From Piromyces finnis (lineage: Eukaryota > Neocallimastigomycota > Neocallimastigomycetes > Neocallimastigales > Neocallimastigaceae), in NCBI GenBank assembly GCA_002104945.1, contig MCFH01000006.1, forward strand, positions 1-64,000: a DNA stretch of 64,000 nucleotides, read 5' to 3'. The position numbers and the translations under genes were made by a program. Below are positions 42,075 to 55,954 of the stretch, piece by piece (positions within the stretch are counted from its first letter, which is position 1; each line of letters starts with the position of its first letter). The notes beneath the pieces are model-generated. The model did no database searches, was not told the origin of the DNA, and saw nothing but the letters and a program-made list of their open reading frames with translations.

Positions 42075-43835
42075 ATGTTCCATTATAATCCTAGAATGTT
42101 GCAACAGCAACAAGTTCAATTCCAAGCTCAATCCCAACAAAGACAAGTTCAACAACATACTAATAGACAAAGAGCTCGCCAAGCGCAGCAAGGAAATAAG
42201 TTATCTGAAATAACTTCACAACCATTTGATATTTATAGTGTTCAAGATCCAGCATTTATGGTTGATAACACTGCTGTTCAACATCCAGAACAAGTATATT
42301 CCCAACAACAACAACAACAACAACTTCAATCATTATCAGACCGTTCTACTCAAAGAGAACAACCACAATTTTCACAAGCACCACCACATCACACTCTTCA
42401 AACTTTACAACCAGAAACTTCACGCCCGGGTACACAATCTGGTTTTGAAAGTTCCAATCATATGATGGAATATGTAGAAGCCGATCAAGCTAAAGCTCTT
42501 AATACCAATAATCAAGCCCGCTGGAGTAATCAACAATTTGTCGGTCTTCATACTGACCTTCAAAAGCCACTTCAAGGAAATTTAGCTCTTGAAACTGAAG
42601 AAGATGCTTTATCTGCAAGTAATTCTACACCAAATAACGGATCACCCACACCAAAAGTAAAACGTCCAATGAATGCTTTCCTTATTTTCTCAGTAAAGAG
42701 AAGAAGAGAACTCTCATCTCAAAATCCAACTTTAGCTACTTCTGAAATTAGTACTATTTTGGGTGATGAATGGGCTAAAATGGATGCTGTAAGTTTATAT
42801 TTTTATGTTTAAATTTAATTTTTTTAAATACAAAATTTAATATAATATAGAATTATCAATATAAATAATATATTATGAATATAAACTAATACCTATTATA
42901 TAATACAATATAATATATAGGATTTAAAAAATAATTTCATTCTTCAAGCTCAAATGTTAAAAAATAACTTTGATCGTGAACATCCAGATTATGTTTATAC
43001 TCGTCGTCCAAATTACACTAGAAAGAAGAGAAGATTTAGTAACAGACCAGTACAAGATGATTCTCCATCAAGTTCTGGACATTCTATGAGCTCTCCAAGT
43101 ATGTACTATCCATACGGTCCATACACTTTCCCACCAGTTCCATTTGGTTATCAAACTGTTCCAATTAAACAACCACCAAATGCATACCTTCTTTTTAACC
43201 GTTCAACTCGTCCAAAGATTAAGAATGAACATCCAGATATATCAGTATCTGAAGTCAGTAAGCGTGTTGGTGAGGCTTAGAAATTCCTTCCAGAAGAAGA
43301 AAAGAATAAATTTTATGAAGAAGCAAAACGTTTACGTAAAGATTTTGATAATATCCAAAAGTTAGCGAAGGCTCAACGCGAAAGTTTCCGTGGAAAGAAG
43401 ATCAATCCAGCTAATGTTGCTTTACCACTTGCTCAATCACCACTTACTCAACAATCACCACAAGGACATTCACCAGAAGCTGCCGAAAGTGCTAACTTTG
43501 GTTATCTTGGATACCCACAATCTATAGGAATGACTCCATTCCCAATGACTCCTCTCCCAAAGAGAAGACTTCGCGCCCCAAAAGATCCAACTCAACCAAA
43601 ACATCCATCATCTGGTTTCTTATTCTTCCTTCGTGAAGTTCGTCCACAATATACTGCTAAATATCCAAAGAATTCACTTGGTCCAATAAGTAAAATGATT
43701 TCTGCTGCATGGAAGGAATTATCTGCTGAAGATAAAGCAAAATATATCCAAAAATCAGAAGAAGATAAGAAGCGTTATGCTATAGAAATGGAAATGTGGT
43801 TAGAAGCTAAGAAACAAAAAACCAGCTCAGCATAA
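42075..43835 (+). CDS. Three-HMG-box protein with in-frame amber codon (2 exons)
   Basis: Exons 42075-42788 and 42921-43835 give 542 codons with a single internal TAG (43278-43280, codon 358). The N-terminus is Gln-rich. Box 1 (about 195-265) is of the sequence-specific SOX/MATA kind (KRPMNAFLIFSVKRRRE...ILGDEWAKM) and is split by the intron. Box 2 starts KQPPNAYLLFNRSTRPKIK and has the TAG exactly where HMG boxes have a conserved Trp (GEA-stop-KFLPEEEK). Box 3 (PKHPSSGFLFFLREVRPQY...AAWKELSAEDKAKY) is complete. Downstream of the TAG 184 codons remain open and well conserved in type. The role is a nuclear DNA-binding or transcription factor, possibly developmental. If the TAG is real the product is 357 residues and lacks box 3. 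It could be a young pseudogene, an allele, readthrough or a sequence error. Confidence 0.82.
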
Positions 43836-45307
43836 AAACCATAATTATAAAAAATATCATACATAACAAAACCTATTATCTATATTTTTTAAATTTTTAC
43901 ATTTGTAATAATACCTTTTTTTTTTACAAGTTTTCTTCATACATTCATTATTTTAATTATTATTAAAAGAAAGAAAAAGATGAAAAAATTTAAAAGAAAA
44001 TATATATATGATATTTAGATATTCTATTAGTATCAAATAGAAGAATTAGTATAAAGTGTTTTTATTCAAAACAAATCAGTATAATTTCTTTTATTAAAAA
44101 ATCTTTAATTTTTTCTTTTTATTTATAAAAAGTTATTTAGAATATATATAAATATAGAATTTTTAATATCTATTATTTTAAGCTTTATCATCAAATCATA
44201 AATATCTTTCAACATAATTTAAAGACATTTATATTATATACAAAAAATAAAAAAATATTAAAAAAAGCATTGTTTTTTCTATATTTTAAGTTAGTGTGTT
44301 TTAAGTTTTTTCTTTTTATTTCTTTTTTTTTTTATTTTATCATGCAAATCTTCCCAATATAAAGTTAAAATTTATATCTATATTTCAGTAATTATTGGTA
44401 AAAAAAAAGGATCAAGTATTTTTTTTTTTTTTACAGTTTCTATATGAAATTAGGTATGTAACTATTATAATATATATATATTTATTAATAGTTGTTTTTA
44501 TAAAGTATTTCTATTGAATTTTAAATAATTTTTTTTTTATTTCTCTTTTCATTATTTATTATTATTATATATAAGGATATAATTTATTTTCTATTTTATT
44601 TTCTATTTATTAATACTATATTTTTATCTTATAAGATAATTTATTTTAATATAAAAGTGAAATTAATTCTAGTAAAAACTTATTCTTTATTTAATTTTTC
44701 CTTTTTACTTGATTTAAAAAAATTATAATTTTTAAAATTTTTAAATTTGAATTTTTTTTTTTTTGGTATTGGTGGTGATGATCAAAGATAAACAAATTTA
44801 TTTATTTTTTTATATTTATTCTAATATACTTTGTTATATATAAGGGTTAAAAAAAGTTTTTTTTTTTATATATATATACATAGTATATATTATTGTATAT
44901 TATGTATATATATACAAGCAAATAAACAAGCAAACAAATAAACCAAAAAAAAAAAAAAAAAAAACAGAAACAAAAGGATAATTAAACTTTTAAAATTATT
45001 GGAAAAGTATAAACAGAAAATCTTTTTTTTATTTATATATATATAAAAATGTAAAAAAAAAGCTTGATTTATTATAATAAAAATATAATAGATTCAATAT
45101 ATTATTTTATGAAATAAATGAATAGAATTAATATTGATACAAAAATAATGAATAAAATTTAATATTTAAATATATATAACATATATGATGTTTTTTTATT
45201 ATTTTAAAAACAAGTATTATTTGTTATATATTATATTAATAAACAAATCAATATTGCTTTAATTCTTATTTATCATTGTATAGGATTGAATTGAAAATTA
45301 TTTTTAT
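43836..45307. other. Intergenic 1.5 kb, A+T-rich
   Basis: This is the gap between two convergent genes (HMG +, small tail-anchored gene -). It has many T-runs and an AACAAG/AACAAAT repeat near 44918-44940. No gene is visible. Confidence 0.4.
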
Positions 45308-45861
45308 TTATCTAATAGTATATATATAACTAATAAAAATATTAAAAACTAAAGCAATAATAATAAATGCTATTTTTTTATAAAAATCTTTTTTTAAAAA
45401 AGAATAAGCAATGCTTAGTAGTCTTATAATTAAACCTTTTTCTAATTCTTGTTTCTTAGTATTCTTATTATTTTTTTTCACTGTTTTTTTTGCGTGTATA
45501 AATATAAAACCACCATTAGGATCAGTTGAAATTCCTTTAATTTCAGTACAAATTTCTTGATTAATATTATTATCGTCGTTGCTATTGGCATTGTCGCCAT
45601 CATCATTATCTGGAAAACATTTTTCTATTACCTATTTTTTTTGTGATTAAAAATAAATATATAAATTAATGAAAAGGTATAAAGAAAAAATACTTTAACT
45701 ATAGTATACAATAATGTAATAATAAACATAATAAACATAGTAATAATAATTATCATCCATCATCATCATTTTTTATAAATAGTTACATCCAATAGATTTT
45801 CATATTTTGTTGCTACTGCTTTTTTAGGATGCCTTACGCAATTATTTTCTTTGTGAATCAT
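45308..45861 (-). CDS. Small predicted tail-anchored membrane protein (2 exons)
   Basis: Hand-assembled: exon 1 is 45861-45787 and exon 2 is 45631-45308, joined in phase 0 (donor GAT/GTAACT, acceptor AAATAG/GTAATA); 132 residues. The sequence starts MIHKENNCVRHPKKAVATK, has an Asp/Asn-rich acidic loop (residues about 33-45), a block with ICTEIKGISTDPNGGFIFI, a Lys/Asn-rich basic stretch, and ends in a hydrophobic segment IAFIIIALVFNIFISYIY followed by TIR and the stop. A single C-terminal hydrophobic segment preceded by Lys residues suggests a tail-anchored protein of the ER or another endomembrane. I do not recognise the family. The ordinary codon composition of both exons and the clean splice sites argue for a real gene. 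Confidence 0.5.
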
Positions 45862-48246
<2,385 letters not shown>

Positions 48247-49304
48247 ATGAAATCTTTACTTTTTATAGGATTAGCTGCTTTAAATCTTGTTCAATATGCT
48301 AATGCTGCCTGTGCTGGTGCCTATGGTCAATGTGGAGGGTATTTATTCTATTTCAATTTTCCTATTCAATATTTAATGAATTATAAAAAAAGATGTTTTA
48401 AATTAATATATATATGTTTATTTATAATAGTAAAAACTTCCAAGGTGAAAAATGCTGTAATTCCGGATATACTTGTGTAGTTCAAAATGAATGGTATTCT
48501 AATTGTCAACCAGGCGGTAACAATAATGCTTCTAATAATAATTGGAACAATAACAACAACAACAATAACAACAATTGGAATAACAACAACAACAATAATA
48601 ACAACAATTGGAACAACAACAACAACAACAGTGGTAGCAGTTATCCAAAGGGTACTAATTTACAATTCTATAGTCAATGCAAAAATCCAAACCATTGGGC
48701 TATGACTTATGATGATGGACCAACTGAATTTGCTGATGCTATTTTAGATCTTTTAAAACAAAAGGGGGTTAAGGCTACATTCTTTGTTCTAGGTAAAATG
48801 TATATGGATATGAATAGTTCAGAATGGACTAGAATTGTTAAGAGAATGTATAATGAAGGTCATACTGTTGGTAGTCATACTTTTAGTCATAATGATTTAA
48901 CTCAACTTTCTTATAATCAAATTATTAATGAAATGACTCAACTTGAATCTGGTATTCAAAAAGCTATTGGTAAAAAACCTGCTTTTATGCGTCCACCTTA
49001 TGGTTCTGGTAATGGCAATCAAAATGTTATGAATGCTCTTAAGGCTGCTGGCTATACTGCTGCTATTACTTGGAATGTTGATCCAATGGATTATAGTAAT
49101 GGTGGTGATACTAACTATGCTAAGCAAGTTATTAATCAAGCTAAAGGAAAGGGTGGTATTATTACTTTAAATCATTTAAAATATGGTGGTGCCTCTAAGC
49201 AAGGAATTTTAAATTTAGCTAGTACTATCATTGATCAAATGAAGGCTAATGGTTACACTCCAGTTACCATGGAACAATGCCTTGGTATGAGTGCCTATCA
49301 ATAA
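48247..49304 (+). CDS. Secreted CE4 polysaccharide deacetylase with CBM1 module (2 exons)
   Basis: Exons 48247-48338 and 48431-49304; 321 residues. A signal peptide (MKSLLFIGLAALNLVQYANA) is followed by a complete fungal CBM1 cellulose-binding module: ACAGAYGQCGG at the end of exon 1, then GEKCCNSGYTCVVQNEWYSN in exon 2, with all cysteines and aromatic residues. An Asn linker with three Trp residues spaced by Asn runs connects to a NodB/CE4 domain. Its motifs are: motif 1 MTYDDGP, motif 2 HTFSH (metal ligands Asp, His, His), motif 3 RPPYG and motif 4 WNVDPMD. The usual motif-5 LxH is ITLNH. CE4 enzymes remove acetyl groups from chitin or xylan; with a CBM1, acetylxylan esterase or chitin deacetylase are both possible. 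It is a typical plant-biomass enzyme of a gut fungus; no dockerin is present. Confidence 0.92.
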
Positions 49305-49729
49305 ATTTCTTTTAAAAAAATTCTTAAATAAATATATATAGAATATATGAATGACGCTATTAAAAAAAAGAAAAAATAATCTTGATGATTACTTAATAAC
49401 AATGATAAAAATGATATATTTATTTTGTTGAACATAATTATATATTGTAAAAAAAATTGTAATGTATATATAAATATATATAAGTTAGTAGTTTTTTTTT
49501 TACTTTTTTTTTTATTTTTATTTTTTAATAAGCAATGTAAAAAAAAAAAAAAACTATAATGTAAAATAATTATTTGTTATATAACATAATACGTATTATT
49601 AAATAATAAAAATAATAAAGAAGTGATTAAAATAAGTAAAAAAAAAAAAAAAAAAAATTGAATATTCTTACTTTATCTTTATAGATGGAATATCAATAAT
49701 TTTCATCACTAAATTTTTAATAATAATGT
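49305..49729. other. Intergenic, 3' of the CE4 gene
   Basis: This 425-bp A+T-rich stretch holds the 3' UTR of the esterase gene, followed by a LINE relic. No gene is seen. Confidence 0.4.
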
Positions 49730-50500
49730 TTTTGCATATGAATGAAGCAAGTCCATTTATGAGGGTATTGTTACAAGAGATATTTAAGAATTACTTTCGC
49801 ATCTCTTTTAGATGTTTATGTTGCTCAATGAGTGAAATGTTTTGTTAATCGGAAAAAAAAGCGATATTAAAAATTTGGTCTGTAATATTACATATGGGTT
49901 AATAAATTTTATTTGCTATACAAGAAACTTATTACTTAATTAATAATGGTATTATAGAAATAAAAGAACATTATCAGAAAATTACAAATTTCAATAATGA
50001 AAGTTAAGTTTTCAGATGTACTATTAACATATTCTTTAATTCAAATCATTTTATTCTCATTGGCTTTAATAAACTTAGGTCAGTTGCTATATCTAAGGAT
50101 AATTCGGAATATAGCTATTATTTTAATTACCCATATTTGTTTTTTATTATAAAAATATTACCAGTATTAATAATTACTAGTAATAAAGTTATTTTTGGCA
50201 ACCTTTGTGTCTGTTCATTCATACTATGATAATGAATTAGTAATCTTTTCATTATTCATTGGATTTTAGAAAGTTTTGTATTTACTAAATACAGATTTTC
50301 TTCCCTTTATTTTATTTTTCTTTGTTCATTATTTATAATACATGTAAGAGCTTATTTATCATTTTTATCAATCAATTATTTATTTCTTGAAAAGGAAGTA
50401 AAAAGTAATTATTTATTATTATATTTATACATTCATTTTCTTGGGAAATTATAATTTATGATGAGTTATAAATCTATAATACTAACCATTGATATTTCAA
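49730..50500 (+). mobile_element. Degenerate LINE relic F (related to copy D)
   Basis: Blocks match copy D in order and orientation: TGTTACAAGAGATA (as CTCTTACAAGAGATA at 5957), an 18-nt identity AGTGAAATGTTTTGTTAA (49831-49848 versus 6009-6026), TTTGTGTCTGTTCAT (as TTCGTGTCTGTCCAT at the zinc knuckle), and TTATGATGAGTTATAAATCTATAA (as TTATGACGAGCTACAAATCGATAA). No frame remains open. It is older than copy D by its decay and lies just beyond the 3' end of LINE E in opposite orientation. Confidence 0.75.
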
Positions 50501-51038
50501 TAATTATTTATCAATGAAATGTAAAATTTATATTATTAACAATGAATTAAATCAATAAATAACTAATGAAATAATATTAATATTAGAATTATAATTATTA
50601 ATATTAATAATTATATATATGTTTAAAATTTAAAATAAGCAATAGTTCTTTTTTTTTATTTTTTTATTTTTTTTTTTAACGGTATCAAATATTTTTAAAC
50701 TTTATTATTAATTTAATTAAAATTATAATACATGTTATAAAAAATAGAAATAAAATAAAAATAAAAAAAAAATATGTTTAAATAAACAAAAATGAATAAA
50801 AAATGGATATAATGTATTCTAGTAATTTTAATTAAATTAAGAAAGCCACTATTATACTAAAGTATTATGATTGTATTTGACTTCCAATGGGACACCGAGT
50901 TAACTATCAAAATTTTGTTATTTGTCATAGGACAAAATTATGATCTCCATTGGTTGCGCTGGCCCTCCTGGCCTGTCTTACTGTTTCTTCAGCATTGACG
51001 TTCTTGGATGTTGCTTCAAACCTTATGAACATTGACCA

Positions 51039-53402
51039 TTACTGGTCAATAACAAAAGGCATGATTTTGGTTAGAAGTTCCGCTGTTATCGTCAAGAATG
51101 GTGTTCCTTCGTAAGTGCCCGATTGGATCTGACACTTGCAAAGTTCTTTCCATTCCCTTGAATTGTAATTGATATTGTTAAAACTTTTTCCCCCAAGAAG
51201 GAATTTAAATATTTTATTGCACACACTAGAATAATCATACACGTTAATATTCACAGGATTATTAGAGCTATTACTATTATTAGCTAAATTACTATCTAAA
51301 TTAGAATTATTATCTTCACTATTGCTATTACTACTAATATTACTATTGTTGTTAAAATTATTATCATTAATATTACTAATGTTTTTAATACTATTAATAT
51401 TATTATTTCTATCTCTACTGATATTAACGTTTTCATTATTATTATTGATAGGACTGTCAGAATTACATTGATTGAAAAAATTTAATAGTTGGACTATGTA
51501 ATCGTAATATTTAATACGCATATTTCTAAAAATTGGACAATCTAATAACCAATGTTTAATACTTTGATCTCCACTCTTGCAACATGGACAGTAGTTAGGA
51601 CAAACTGGATCAACAAATTTAGCGGCTTTTGCAACTCTAGCATCCAACTTGTATCCGCTTCTTGCTTTCAATAGCCAGTAGAAACCATAGGCAAACTCTG
51701 GGTATTCATAGCATAATTTAATAAAGTCTTTAGTTTCAATAAATTTATTATCGTCATAGTATTGAGCTTTGATTGAATTTCCTTTGAGATCTTTCCAATA
51801 AAAGTTTTTAAATGCTTTAACATCTCCATGTTTCTTTATTTTTTTATCAAGTGTCCTACTTGATTTGCACAATGTATATTTTCTAAATTTAGGAATGTAA
51901 TTGACAAGGTGTGAAATAATACAATTTAAGTTTTTCCACTTGTTAAAACATCTAACCTGAGCTAATGCGCATTTGGCTGACAATGGTGTAATACTCAAAT
52001 CTTTTGAAATAGAGTATAAAGATATAAATGATACTACTTTATGAACTCCTGCAACCCATCTTATTCCTTTGTTAACATGTTTCTGAGCAATCCTAGACCT
52101 AGCTTTGTTGGATCCAAGTAATGGTGAAAAGTACGAAACTCTGCTGATCACTTGTGAGTTAAGTACTAGCTTTTTGAAAGGAATAGGAATATTAGGGTTT
52201 CTTAAGAATTTACTGACTGAGAAAAGTCCTTTTAAAACCTTATTATTAAAAGCTTTAATAATTGGTTTAAGAGACAAATTCTTATCAAATGGAACACCAA
52301 GATAAGTGTAGCAATCTGTAGTTGGAATGGGTTGTCCTGCTAAATAAAATGTTGTATCTTTCTTGTTCTGATTTTCTACTGATTCAGGATGAATCACCAT
52401 CGTTGAACATTTCTGGATACCAAATTCCATTTAATTATACAAGGCCCATTCATTAACTCTTCTAAGCATCTTTTTTAAGCATCCTCTTGTTGGAGCACAA
52501 ATAACTATATCATCTGCAAAAAGTCCACCACAGCATCGAGTGTCACCTAAACTGACTCCGAGATCTTCGCACCCTTTAAAAATATCATTAATAAAGAGAT
52601 TAAAAAGAATAGGAGAAAGTGTACAACCTTGACGGACTCCTTTCTTCACATCAAAAGATTTCGAGAATTAACCATCTAATTTGACATTAGCCTTAGATAT
52701 TAAATATAAATTTTTTATGAATTGTAAACTCTTACCTCTAATTAAACAATCTAATTTATGGAGGGCATTATCGATTGGGACTGAATCGTATGCTTTCCTA
52801 AAATCTAAAAAGGCCAAATATGTCTTTTTATTATCTAATTGATTTAATTGACGTCTACGACATATTTCCTGGATTGAAATGAAAAGACTAATACTTTCTT
52901 CCTTTTTTCGAAAATCAAATTGTTCCGGTCTAATGAAATTGTTCTTAAGACCATATTCTGAAATTCTAGTGGTGGCAATTTTGGAAATCAACTTAATACC
53001 ATTATTGATAAGTGACATACCACGGTAGTTATCACAATCTGTTAAATCACCCTTCTTAGGAATAGAAACAATACTGGATTCATTCTATGAGCTGGGGAAG
53101 TCTCCATTCCAAATACGGTTGAATAATTTATGAATAAAATTTAAACCATGAGCATCATTATTGGTAGTGGTATTACCAGAAGAATTATTATCTGTAGCAT
53201 TATTAGAATATTGTGAAAAACGCTTATTCGTTGATTCTTCATACCAACGCTCCAAGTCAAGACTTGCACCACTTGGATCGGATGCAAGCTTTTCGAAATG
53301 ATCATGCCATACCTCTAGTTGTTCTTCCGTAGCAACAACTAAATCTCCATTTTTATTTTTAATAGGTTGAGCAGTAAAGAAAGCATCTTTTCCAATTTTC
53401 GC
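51039..53402 (-). pseudogene. LINE E RT region, multiply broken
   Basis: Read on the minus strand, this is collinear with copy C from KIGKDAFFTAQP to the C-terminus. In-frame stops replace W (in the segment SWNESS, about 53085), Q (DGQFSK, about 52665), E (YNEMEFG, about 52431) and Q (QQWSMF, about 51038). A deletion of roughly 165 bp near 53215 removes the segment containing GPDGIP. The catalytic FADD box and the CPCCKSG knuckle are still readable. The Asn-rich linker is shorter and of different composition from copies A and C. Confidence 0.88.
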
Positions 53403-53403
53403 A

Positions 53404-53776
53404 GTCACAATAAATTCCAAATACTTTCAGCAAAACTCAATGATTCTAATATTTCGACAGATAAACTTTCCAAAGAGTTTAATTCAACTGCTTTTTCAAT
53501 TGCAGACGAGTTCAGTATTACTTCAGTAAATAATGTTATAAAATCTTCATTTCATATTTCATAACAAATTTTTAATCTTCAGAAAATCAAAATGAAGCTG
53601 TATGAAAGAATTTATTATATAAATGAATTTATTAAAAGGATTGAAATTTATCATAAGCTCATTAACTACATTCACAAAAAATGTAATGAGCACAGGAAAC
53701 AAGAATATCTTCATTGGATTAAAACAGGTTTTGAGTATATGAAGAGTCATAATCCTAAGAAGGCTTGGAAATGGAT
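53404..53776 (+). other. Inverted internal LINE segment (endonuclease-RT linker)
   Basis: This about 370-bp block is in + orientation while both flanks are minus-strand LINE. Translated on +, it reads NKFQILSAKLNDSNIST... then MKLYERIYYINEF..., ending YMKSHNPKKAWKWI, which is exactly the sequence that in copy C directly precedes KKIAKIGKD. The flanks supply the sequence on either side: ...CIEEKES on the endonuclease side (about 53777) and AKIGKDAFF on the RT side (about 53402). About 10-15 bp seem lost at the RT-side junction. Confidence 0.88.
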
Positions 53777-55185
53777 TCCTTTTCCTCAATACATTTTAAT
53801 CTATTCCATTTCAGAATTTTCTTAGGAACATTAAAGTCATTAGAAAAATCATCCATAGGAATAAATTTACCATTAATAAGGAGTGGTTTATGATCTGAAA
53901 CAGGATAAAAATCATTTATGAATGATCCTGAGTGAATAAGATCTTTCATCTTCGAGTTGATAAGAGCATGATCAATGTCGGAAGATTGATCACCCCAAGT
54001 CCAAGAGATAGAAGAACCTTTGAGTGGAAGAACTTCCCAATCTCCTAATCCATTAGATGATAACCAGTTGGATAATTTTACTTTAGACATATTAAAATCT
54101 CCAACAAGAATCGATGGATGGGATGAGTGAGTTTGTAACCACAAGTGAACTTCTAACTTTGCATAATCAACATAGATATTGTGATGACTATGAGGCATAT
54201 AAATATTTCCAATCGAGCATTTGAATCTATTCCATAGGTTAAAAGTATAAATAGAGATAATATACTTACCTAGGAAGTTTTCAAGTGAGGCTTGACACGA
54301 ATTGTGAATACCTAAATATAAACCTCTCATTCCAGGAACTGATTCATCAGCTTTCTTGAAAAAGTATCTATAATTTCGCAAAGTAACACGACAAGGATAC
54401 TCAGTATTTGATCCAGAACCATTTCCAGTTTCTTGAAAGCATAAAAATAATGGTTTGAAAATAGCTGTGAAATAGCTAATACTATCTCTTTTCTCATGAT
54501 TCCGCTCATTGGTATCCCAATTAAAACAGAAAGAAAAATTATTGGGCTTGTAGGATGAGCAAGAATCGTTGTTATTACTATTGTTATTATTGTCATTGTT
54601 AATAATGGATGATGTGTCATTAGTTAAACTATTATCAGATGGCTGTATAACTGAAGTAGCATCAACTATTGAATTGCTATCGGAGTTAATAGGATTATCA
54701 GAATTAATTGTTGAATGTTGAGGTTGAAATTGAAATTGTGTTTGTTGTAGATCTGGAGTATTTTCATGTTGGAAATCTTGCTGAAGATCTGAATGTTGAT
54801 GAGATTGTTGATGTTTATTAGAAACTAAAAATTTACGTTTGAGCGAGGAAAAAGTGTATTTGTGATTCCTTCTACTACGAGCTGAAAAGGAAATTTTGGC
54901 AGTTGAAAGTTTCTTCCTTAAGATGTGCAAAATATTATAACAGTCTTTCATTGAACCATGAACTTTAACTAAGAAAAAATGATCATTGAAATTCTTCAAA
55001 TATTTAACACTAATAACTGAATTAAAATTGTTCTTCAAAATAACCTCGAGTTTTTCTCATAGCTTGCTAACTGACCATGATCGAATACCACGGATAAAGA
55101 AGGAGCTAATATTATTTAAGGGGATACTATAAGAGTGGGTACCACGTCTAATATAATTTTTATCTTTGATATAAAGGACTGGCAT
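53755..55185 (-). pseudogene. LINE E N-terminal region and AP-type endonuclease
   Basis: The likely start ATG is at 55185; TGA at 55059-55057 interrupts the frame, which is otherwise open to 53755, where it runs into the inverted block (last residues SKPS are not native). The N-terminal part is basic (ARSRRNHKYTFSSLKRK), probably for RNA binding, followed by a Gln/Asn/Ser-rich linker. The endonuclease (EEP fold) shows FCFNWDTN, the catalytic CFQETGNG, GDFNMSK, and the terminal DIDHALI and VSDHKPL motifs. This domain nicks target DNA to start reverse transcription. It is the only place in the window where the family's endonuclease is visible. Confidence 0.85.
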
Positions 55186-55782
55186 GATAATTAATTCTAA
55201 TTAAAAATTAATTGAATATAAAAATTAATAAATAATTATAAATATAATGGGAAAAAAAAAATCTGTATCTCTCTTCTTTAAAAAGTACTGGATGGTACAA
55301 AAAATTGTTTCAATGCTTTGATTATAGTTTATTTTTAAAATCGAAGTTGTAAATTTTCTATGTAAATTCTAGTTTTGGTTTGTTGTTAGTAAATTCGATT
55401 CGCTTTTTGACACTAAAATTATTTGACTTTACTTTTCATAAATATTTAAATTGGTAAGGTTTTAAATCGGAATTGAATGTCGACACCAGAAAGATAATAA
55501 ATAGTATTTTTACATGATGCAGAGTGAATCAATCTCTTACAGGAAACAACTCAACAATAGCTACATGAATAAAAATACAATGCAAATGCTAAAGTTGACT
55601 ATATTGGATTCTTACAAGAGAAGAGTAGTACTACATGAATACATGAATTAAAAGAAAAAATACAACAGCAAAAATGTATTACTCTTCTAATTATTATAAT
55701 TAAATACTAAACAAACTTACCTGAATATCAAACATTCAACTTATCCATCTAATAAACTAATACTCGATGAAAAAGTGTTAAT

Positions 55783-55895
55783 TCGCTCAGTACCATGAGC
55801 TTAGTCCTTATAATATTTCCCCATAAAGACTAACCAAGTATCCATTGCGCAATGATTGGATTTTATTTTTTCTACTCGCTCAGTACCATGCGCTT
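55783..55895. repeat. 20-nt direct repeat pair, 93 bp apart
   Basis: TCGCTCAGTACCATGAGCTT at 55783-55802 recurs as TCGCTCAGTACCATGCGCTT at 55876-55895 (one mismatch). They sit a few hundred bases upstream of the LINE E start codon (minus strand), where promoter-internal repeats of a LINE 5' UTR could lie. Confidence 0.8.
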
Positions 55896-55903
55896 GAGTA
55901 GAG

Positions 55904-55954
55904 CCCCTTAGGAAACTTCATTTATTAAATAAATGAAGGTACGTTCCCTCGGGG
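55904..55954. other. Strong nested palindrome / hairpin
   Basis: The centre is a perfect 23-nt palindrome with 11-bp arms (CTTCATTTATT-A-AATAAATGAAG, 55916-55938). Outside it, GGAA (55911-55914) faces TTCC (55944-55947) and CCCC (55904-55907) faces GGGG (55951-55954), giving a 51-nt stem with internal loops. It could be a cruciform, an RNA hairpin or a transposon end; I cannot assign it. Confidence 0.6.

Larger units (their letters stand above)
50647..55185 (-). mobile_element. LINE copy E, near full length, dead, with internal inversion
   Basis: This is a minus-strand copy of the same young family as A-C. The 3' terminus (complement of ATTTGATACCGTT) and an interrupted A-tract (T-rich, about 50647-50678) lie on the left. 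The element extends rightward through the RT half, an inverted block of about 370 bp (53404-53776), and the endonuclease half up to an ATG at 55185. Together the parts give the layout of the family: N-terminal region, AP-type endonuclease, linker, RT, Asn-rich linker, CCHC knuckle, 3' UTR, A-tail. The 5' UTR limit is not determinable. At least five nonsense changes and one internal deletion inactivate it. Confidence 0.9.

Noticed and set aside
48487-49139. Thr/Ile-rich ORFs overlapping the CE4 gene in other frames and on the minus strand
   Set aside because: Frame-shifted readings of the AAC/AAT linker and of the catalytic domain.
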